DNA from: Acidobacteriota bacterium
GTDB taxonomy: Bacteria > Acidobacteriota > Terriglobia > Acidiferrales > UBA7541
Length of the DNA: 10,479 nt
NCBI GenBank assembly: GCA_003224515.1
Contig: QHZC01000167.1
Location: forward strand, 10,253 to 20,731
Reading direction: 5' to 3'
Made by a program: the position numbers and the translations under genes. The notes beneath the pieces were generated by a model. The model had not been told where the DNA came from. It ran no database searches and was given only the letters and a program-made list of their open reading frames with translations. Shown here piece by piece: positions 5,780 to 10,479 of this stretch. Numbering within the stretch: the first letter of the stretch is position 1; each line of letters opens with the position of its first letter.

Positions 5780-8453
5780 CTAGGAAATGTTTTCCAGCTG
5801 CGAAAGGCGATCTTGCAATTTGTGAAGTTCGGCGCGCTGCTGGGAGAGCTTGGCTTCCAGCTCCTTAATGATGTTTTCCGGCGCGCGACTCCGAAACGCC
5901 TCATTCCCGAGCTGCCGTTCCTTCGACGCGATGGCTTTCTGCAAACCCTCGATCTCCTTCTTCAGCCGCGTCTTCTCCCCTGCCACATCCGCGGTGTCGG
6001 AATACGCGATGCGCATGTCAAACGTAGCCGTGGAGCGCACCGCCCCGCTTTTCGCATCGAACTGCTGGCGCGGAACGATGCGAAGCTCCGACAAAACCGC
6101 GAACCGCTCAATCGCCCCACGATTCGCCTGAATCAATTCGCCCACACGGGCGTCGCTCGTGGAGAAGTCTGCCGTCACTCTCTTCTTCGGATCGAGTTTT
6201 AGCTCGCCACGAATGTTGCGAAGCGCCGTGACCACTTCCTGGATTACGTCAACATCCCGCGCCGCTTTTGCGTTCTTCCAATAGTCATGCGCTTTTGGAA
6301 ATTGGTCCAGCGCGATCGATTTCGCTCCTGTCTTTTGCGGCAACTGGTGCCAGAGCTCTTCTGTCAGGAAGGGCATGAACGGGTGCAACAGCCGCAACGC
6401 CGCATCGAACGCCGCGAACAGATTCTTCCACGCCACGGTCGCGCGCTCGCGGTCGGCGCTCTGCAGTTCCGGCTTCACCCACTCGATGTACCAGTCGCAG
6501 AAGTCGCCCCAGAAAAACTGGTACACGCCTTGAGCGGCCTCGTGAAACCGGAAGTTCGCTAGCGCCTCATTCACCAATTCCACGGTTGCCGCCAGGCGCG
6601 CGAACATCCACGCTTCTACCAGCGGAACGCTGCCACGATAGGCGTATGGTGCCTTTGTGCGCACCTCCCGGGCCGCCAGTTCTTCCAATTTCGTCCCGCT
6701 CTCTTCAAACTTGTCCAGACTCATGAACAAAAACCGCGCCGCATTCCAGATTTTGTTCGCGAAGTTTCGCGCGCTTGTCAGTTTGTCCTCGGACAGCACG
6801 ATGTCCGTGCCCGGAGCAGCCATTGACGCCAGGCAGAATCGCATCGCATCTGTTCCGTACTGCTGATTGAGTGCCACAGGATCGAGCCCTGTCCCTTTGG
6901 ACTTGGACATTTTCTCGCCGCTTCCGGTACGCACCAGGGAATGCAGATAAACGGCACGGAAGGGAACTTTGCCCGTAAAGTGAATTCCCATCATGATCAT
7001 CCTCGCCACCCAGAAAAACAGGATGTCGTATCCCGTGATCAGCAGGCTCGTCGGATAGTACGTTTTGTAATCCGGCGTGTGCGCGGGCCAGCCCAGCGTC
7101 GAAAACGGCCACAGTCCCGAACTGAACCACGTGTCCAGAACGTCCGGGTCTTGTTCAAGGTTTGTCGACCCGCACGTCGCGCACTTCGCCGGCGCTTCGC
7201 GCGCGACCGTAACGTGCTTATTCTCCTTGCAATACCACGCCGGAATCCGGTGCCCCCACCAGAGTTGCCGTGACAGCGTCCAGTCGCGAATATTGCTCAG
7301 CCAGTTCAGATATTCTTCCCGCCGGTTGTCAGGCACCATCCGGATCGCGCCGTCTTCGCCCGAATCGCCGGCTTGGCCAGCTCCTTCATTGCGCAGAACC
7401 ATTGCGTAGAAGCCCGCGGCTCGACAATGGTCTTGCTCCGTTCACACAAACCGATGGCGTTGGTGTGCTCGGTGATCTTTTCAAGCAGACCCAGCGTCTT
7501 CAAATCCTCAACAATCCTTTGCCGCGCCTCAAAGCGATCCATCCCCTTGTAAGGACCCGCCGCTGCGCTCATTTTGCCGTCCTCGGTCATCACGTCGATT
7601 TCCGCCAACTTGTGACGCCGCCCCACTTCGAAATCGTTTGCATCATGCGCGGGCGTGATTTTCACAGCTCCCGTTCCAAATTCGCGGTCCACCATTGCGT
7701 CCGCGATGATCGGAATCTCCCGATTCATCAAAGGCAGCAGCGTTTTTTTGCCAACCAGGTGCATAAACCGCTCGTCTTCCGGGTTTACCGCCACGGCCGC
7801 GTCGCCGAGCATGGTTTCGGGCCGCGTGGTGGCCACAACGAGGAACTCGTTCGTTCCCACCACCGGATACCTGATGTGACCACTTCCAGATCGCTTAGCA
7901 CCGTCAGGCACACGGGACACCAGTTCAACAACCGGTTCTCCCTGTAAATTAGACCCTCTTCGTAAAGCCGCACAAAGGCTTCTCGCACCGCGGGCGACAG
8001 TTCCGGCGACAACGTGAATTTTTCACGCGACCAGTCGCAGCTATCCCCAATTTCTCGCATCTGCCGCTGAATCGTTCCGCCGCTCTCTTCTTTCCATTTC
8101 CACACGCGCTTCTCGAATTCTTCGCGTCCCAGCTCCCGGTAATTGATGCCTTGTGCCGCGAGCTGCCTCACCACCACTCGCTGCGTCGAGATTCCCGCGT
8201 GGTCAGTTCCCGGCAAATAGAGGGTGTTGTATCCCCGCATCCTGTGCCAGCGCGTGAGGATGTCAATCTCCGTGTGGTCCAGCATGTGCCCGATGTGCAG
8301 CGAGCCAGTGACGTTCGGGGGCGGAATGACGATCGAAAACACCGGCTCGGGCGCATTCGCATCCGCCTTGAACAGCGCTTCCTTCACCCAAAAGTCTGCC
8401 CACCGTGGTTCGATCTGCTGCGGTTCGTACCCCTTTGCTATCTCGCGAGCCAT
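5780..8453 (-). pseudogene. valS: Valyl-tRNA synthetase, interrupted by two frame-changing deletions
   Basis: The three frames together encode about 890 residues of a class Ia valyl-tRNA synthetase, which charges tRNA-Val with valine and edits threonine. The first frame (8453 to about 7881) has PPPNVTG and HIGH (residues 53-56), GTDHAGIS and NWCPVC. The second (about 7881-7360) carries the editing domain with ATTRPETMLGD and GTGAVKITPAHDANDF. The third (about 7357-5780) has SRQLWWGHRIPAWYC, DTWFSSGLWPFS, KMSKSKG, the anticodon-binding domain and the C-terminal coiled coil. Breaks lie at about 7879-7886, where roughly nine family residues between DLEV and HIRYP are also gone, and at about 7358-7359 (1 or 4 bases missing before EDG). 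I chose ATG 8453 because family similarity starts there and the promoter lies between it and the upstream in-frame ATG at 8561. The gene is either inactive or carries sequence errors. Confidence 0.88.
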
Positions 8454-8531
8454 CCGGTGCGCATTCTCCGTGTAGGGGTGGGCCTTGGCCCGCCTTTTTC
8501 TGTCAGTTCGAATCGTTAAGAGTAATCTTCG

Positions 8532-8561
8532 ACTATACGAGGGGAAAAGCGGCTGCGTCAA
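8532..8561 (-). promoter_or_regulatory. Sigma70-type promoter for the valS-nadC-birA-coaX transcript
   Basis: On the minus strand, TTGACG (8561-8556) and TATAGT (8537-8532) are separated by 18 bases; each differs from the consensus hexamer at one position. The predicted start of transcription is near 8525, leaving a leader of about 70 bases before the valS ATG at 8453. The position after the regulator gene and before valS fits a promoter that separates the two units. The leader is too short for a T-box, and I see none. Confidence 0.6.
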
Positions 8562-8578
8562 TTCGGCCGGGCGCAGCC
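8551..8578 (-). terminator. Inverted repeat after the response-regulator gene, possible weak terminator
   Basis: GGCTGCG and CGCAGCC form a perfect 7-bp stem around a 14-base loop. On the minus strand the stem is followed by GCTTTTCCCC, a short T-run, about 70 bases after the regulator stop at 8647. The loop is large and the T-run weak, so termination is uncertain. The right arm overlaps the first bases of the valS -35 box region (8556-8557), so it could instead be a regulator site. Confidence 0.35.
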
Positions 8579-8646
8579 TTGCGAAGCACGTTCAATTCGG
8601 ATGAATACAAAGCAAGCGTGGATCTTCGAAGCGACGGGGCAGGGAG

Positions 8647-10287
8647 CTAAGACTTCTTCGAATTCATCTCTTGCTTGACCATCGCTTCCACGACGGGTTT
8701 GAGGATTTCCCGGGTAACCGCCTGCAGAACCTCAGGACTCATTCTCGCGAGCACTTTGGCGACGAGGTCGTCCATGTCGTTCTTGGACGCAGCGGTTTCT
8801 GCGGCCTTGTGTCGCGCGTAGGAGCTTTCACTAGAAGCTTGATCCTCCGCCGTAAGCGTCGCGTCCTCGGCAACGAGAGCCGCCTCCTCGCGGATGGCCT
8901 CGACCGCGGCTGCGGGCAAGGCCGCTTCCTCGATCACCTTCTGAGTCGTCTCGCTCATCGCACCAGTGGTTTTTTCCGCTCCGTTGCTCGATGCCGGAGG
9001 AGCGGCCACTGGCACCGCAGCATCCCACGCCGAAGCAAGTCGGTTCGCTTTTTCCATCTCGGCGTTCCATGGGTTGGATGGAACAGAAAACCACGACTCC
9101 TCAGATGCCTTCGTCTCCGGTTCGACAGGCGTTGCTTCAGGTGCGGCGGCAACGACCGCTTCTGCGGAAGATAGCTCGCGTTCTTTCACGTGCGCTACTT
9201 CTTCCACCTCCGTGGCAGTGTCCGTCGAACCTTTTTCCTGCGAAGCAGGCGAAGCTGCAGTTGCCCATGCGTCGTCCGCAAATGGGGTAGTAGAAATCGC
9301 TCCCATGAGCGCTGTTGCTTCCGGGATGCTGGCTGGGACAGAGGGAGTTTCCGTCACAAGGTTACTCGCTGAGGGCGCCGCCTCAACGAGTTCCGGTTTT
9401 TCGTCTGCCGCTTCCCATGACTCTCCCTGAGCCTTCCTTGCTAGAATCTGCTCGAAACTGCCAGAGCGCCAGTCCTTCGCCCCGCTCGTGGATTCGGCAT
9501 CGGCATAACTATCCGCTTCCTCGCGCCGCCATGGCGCAGCGGGTTTTTCTTCTTCCACTTCCTCGTCCGTTTCCTCCAAATCCGGATCGCGCCAATCGCG
9601 CTCCGTCGCCAATTCCGGATGCGCCGGCGGTGGAAAACCGATATCTTCCTCGCTCTCATCCACAGGTGTTTCGAGGAGGCTTCCGAAAGCTACCGCTTGC
9701 GAACCGCTATCAATTCGCAAAGGTTCGGGACGCCCCGGTGCTTCATCCACAAAACTTTCTTGATCCAAGGATGCAATCGGCGCTTCTGGTGAAGCCGTCT
9801 CCAGAGGGATACCGCTCACCGTCGGCACGGCCGCACCGCTTGGCGTGAGGAGGTCCGAGGCTTTCATAACTACTGGTTCCGGAGCTTTAGTCGCGCTGGC
9901 GTTTCCTTGAGCCACTCCGGCGCGCTGCAAAGCGGACTTAACCATCGAAATCAGAGGATCTGGTGGAACAAACGGCTTCTTCAACACCCCGTCCGCTCCC
10001 ACTCGCTGGGCTTCTTGCTCATCCAGCGGATCAAATGCGCCGACTAGCAGAATGACCGGGATATGCGCTAACGAGGGATTCGTCTTTACGTACTCGCAAA
10101 CTTCATAGCCGTTTCGAACCGGCATGAATACGTCGGCGAGAACCAGGTCCGGGTGAATATCCGAAATCTTGCGTACGGCCGCCTCGCCATTGCCAACGGC
10201 AACGACGTCGATGCCCTGATCTTTTAGGGCGAGCCCCACCATCTTTTGGATGTTGCTGTTGTCGTCCGCAACCAGAATCTTGGCCAC
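8647..10287 (-). CDS. Response-regulator-like protein: receiver domain, long acidic disordered region, helical C-terminal tail
   Basis: The 546-residue product begins with a CheY-like receiver domain (about 1-123). It shows the acidic pair Asp8-Asp9, the phosphoacceptor Asp52 in LADVFMPVRNGYEV, and Lys104 in GVLKKPF. At the usual Thr/Ser switch position the sequence reads ILLVGAF, with Val82. Residues about 125-500 are Glu/Ala/Ser/Pro-rich and probably disordered, with islands such as DWRSGSFEQILARKAQGESW. The last 42 residues (505-546) form an amphipathic helical tail, with VAKVLARMSPEVLQAVTREI followed by KPVVEAMVKQEM. Similar tails end receiver proteins of deltaproteobacteria and resemble the PopZ-type C-terminus; this comparison is from memory. 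There is no DNA-binding or enzymatic output domain, so a scaffold or protein-interaction role is likely. The start codon is GTG, fixed by a strong GGAGGA. The partner kinase is not in the window. Confidence 0.88.
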   Translation of the reverse strand: MAKILVADDNSNIQKMVGLALKDQGIDVVAVGNGEAAVRKISDIHPDLVLADVFMPVRNGYEVCEYVKTNPSLAHIPVILLVGAFDPLDEQEAQRVGADGVLKKPFVPPDPLISMVKSALQRAGVAQGNASATKAPEPVVMKASDLLTPSGAAVPTVSGIPLETASPEAPIASLDQESFVDEAPGRPEPLRIDSGSQAVAFGSLLETPVDESEEDIGFPPPAHPELATERDWRDPDLEETDEEVEEEKPAAPWRREEADSYADAESTSGAKDWRSGSFEQILARKAQGESWEAADEKPELVEAAPSASNLVTETPSVPASIPEATALMGAISTTPFADDAWATAASPASQEKGSTDTATEVEEVAHVKERELSSAEAVVAAAPEATPVEPETKASEESWFSVPSNPWNAEMEKANRLASAWDAAVPVAAPPASSNGAEKTTGAMSETTQKVIEEAALPAAAVEAIREEAALVAEDATLTAEDQASSESSYARHKAAETAASKNDMDDLVAKVLARMSPEVLQAVTREILKPVVEAMVKQEMNSKKS

Positions 10288-10293
10288 CAGACG

Positions 10294-10299
10294 TCCTCC
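10294..10299 (-). promoter_or_regulatory. Ribosome binding site that fixes the GTG start of the receiver protein
   Basis: On the minus strand the sequence reads GGAGGA, ending six bases before the GTG at 10287-10285. The following residues (MAKILVADDN) are the normal beginning of a receiver domain, so both the ribosome site and the protein start agree. Confidence 0.75.
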
Positions 10300-10353
10300 G
10301 ACGATACACTACCCGCTTGTGCCACACTCAGCGCGCGGCCATGCCGAATGACC

Positions 10354-10365
10354 TACTCTAGAGTA
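10354..10365. repeat. 12-bp perfect palindrome upstream of the receiver gene
   Basis: TACTCTAGAGTA reads the same on both strands and lies 66 bases before the GTG start of the receiver protein. It contains CTAG, which is generally scarce in bacterial genomes. It could be an operator, but a single occurrence does not show this. A TTGACG (minus strand, 10393-10388) sits upstream, but the nearest -10-like AATACT is 20 bases away, so I do not call a promoter. The rest of 10288-10479 holds nothing I can assign. Confidence 0.3.
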
Positions 10366-10479
10366 TTGGAGCACCCGATGAGGTACGCGTCAATCTCAAC
10401 AGGGCAGGTGTGTGTCGGAAGTGAATACCAGGGTTTTGGCCCCTGCCAACGGCCCAAAGGAGATAAAAGGCACACCGGG

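Noticed and set aside
7358..7886. Programmed frameshifting in valS
   Set aside because: There is no slippery heptamer at either break, and family residues are missing at both, which fits deletions or sequence error rather than recoding.
8454..8525. T-box or other riboswitch in the valS leader
   Set aside because: The leader is only about 70 bases and lacks a T-box core. The small GGGCC-TT-GGCCC repeat at about 8480-8491 has too short a loop to be meaningful.
8454..8561. Longer valS start at the ATG 8561
   Set aside because: The extra 36 residues are basic and unlike ValS, and the start would lie upstream of the predicted promoter -10 box.
8966..9430. Open frame of 154 codons on the plus strand, Ala/Ser-rich
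   Set aside because: It is antisense to the low-complexity part of the receiver protein, whose GC-rich, Ala/Glu codons leave few stops on the other strand.
10378..10479. Possible plus-strand gene starting at ATG 10378 with GGAG six bases upstream, open to the window edge
   Set aside because: Only 34 codons are visible, the composition is not protein-like, and all three minus-strand frames are also open at this edge, so no frame can be preferred.
10396..10479. Possible C-terminal end of a minus-strand gene entering from the right edge
   Set aside because: One frame gives 27 fairly protein-like residues before a TGA, but the other two minus frames stay open even further and nothing confirms the choice.

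Overview
The window looks like a chromosomal housekeeping segment from a moderately GC-rich bacterium. My best guess is an Acidobacteriota (Terriglobia-like) genome. This rests on the style of the proteins and on the gene series valS-nadC-birA-coaX next to a large receiver-domain protein with a long acidic tail; no database search was possible. I see no phage, insertion sequence, CRISPR array, rRNA or tRNA.

Layout. Two overlapping genes point right at the left edge: the last 45 codons of an unrecognised gene (2-139) and a membrane methyltransferase of the isoprenylcysteine carboxyl methyltransferase (ICMT)/PEMT type (136-693), joined by an ATGA overlap. Everything from 775 to 10287 reads leftward. 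In transcription order, this is a response-regulator-like protein (10287-8647), then an intergenic region with a hairpin and a good sigma70-type promoter (about 8578-8532), then valS (8453-5780, broken in two places), nadC (5765-4833), birA (4797-3793), coaX (3792-2974), an unknown 240-residue protein (2903-2181) and an RNA uracil-5-methyltransferase of the RlmD/TrmA family (2082-775). The last converges on the methyltransferase gene. The right edge (10288-10479) is a short upstream region with a 12-bp perfect palindrome and no gene I can support.

How the genes relate. From valS to coaX the spacing is tight (14, 35 and 0 bases), so these four are probably one transcript. They combine valine tRNA charging with three cofactor steps: NAD (NadC), biotin attachment and probable repression (BirA), and CoA (CoaX). 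The 240-residue unknown follows after 70 bases and rlmD after 98 bases; they may be part of the same transcript.

Most notable observations. valS is split over three reading frames by two separate deletions relative to the family, one of them about nine codons plus a frame change. The receiver domain of the large regulator has valine where the conserved switch Thr/Ser should be. The valS promoter -35 box touches the hairpin that follows the regulator gene. I did not find a clearly new multi-gene system. The best candidates for undescribed biology are the 240-residue unknown protein and the large receiver protein.
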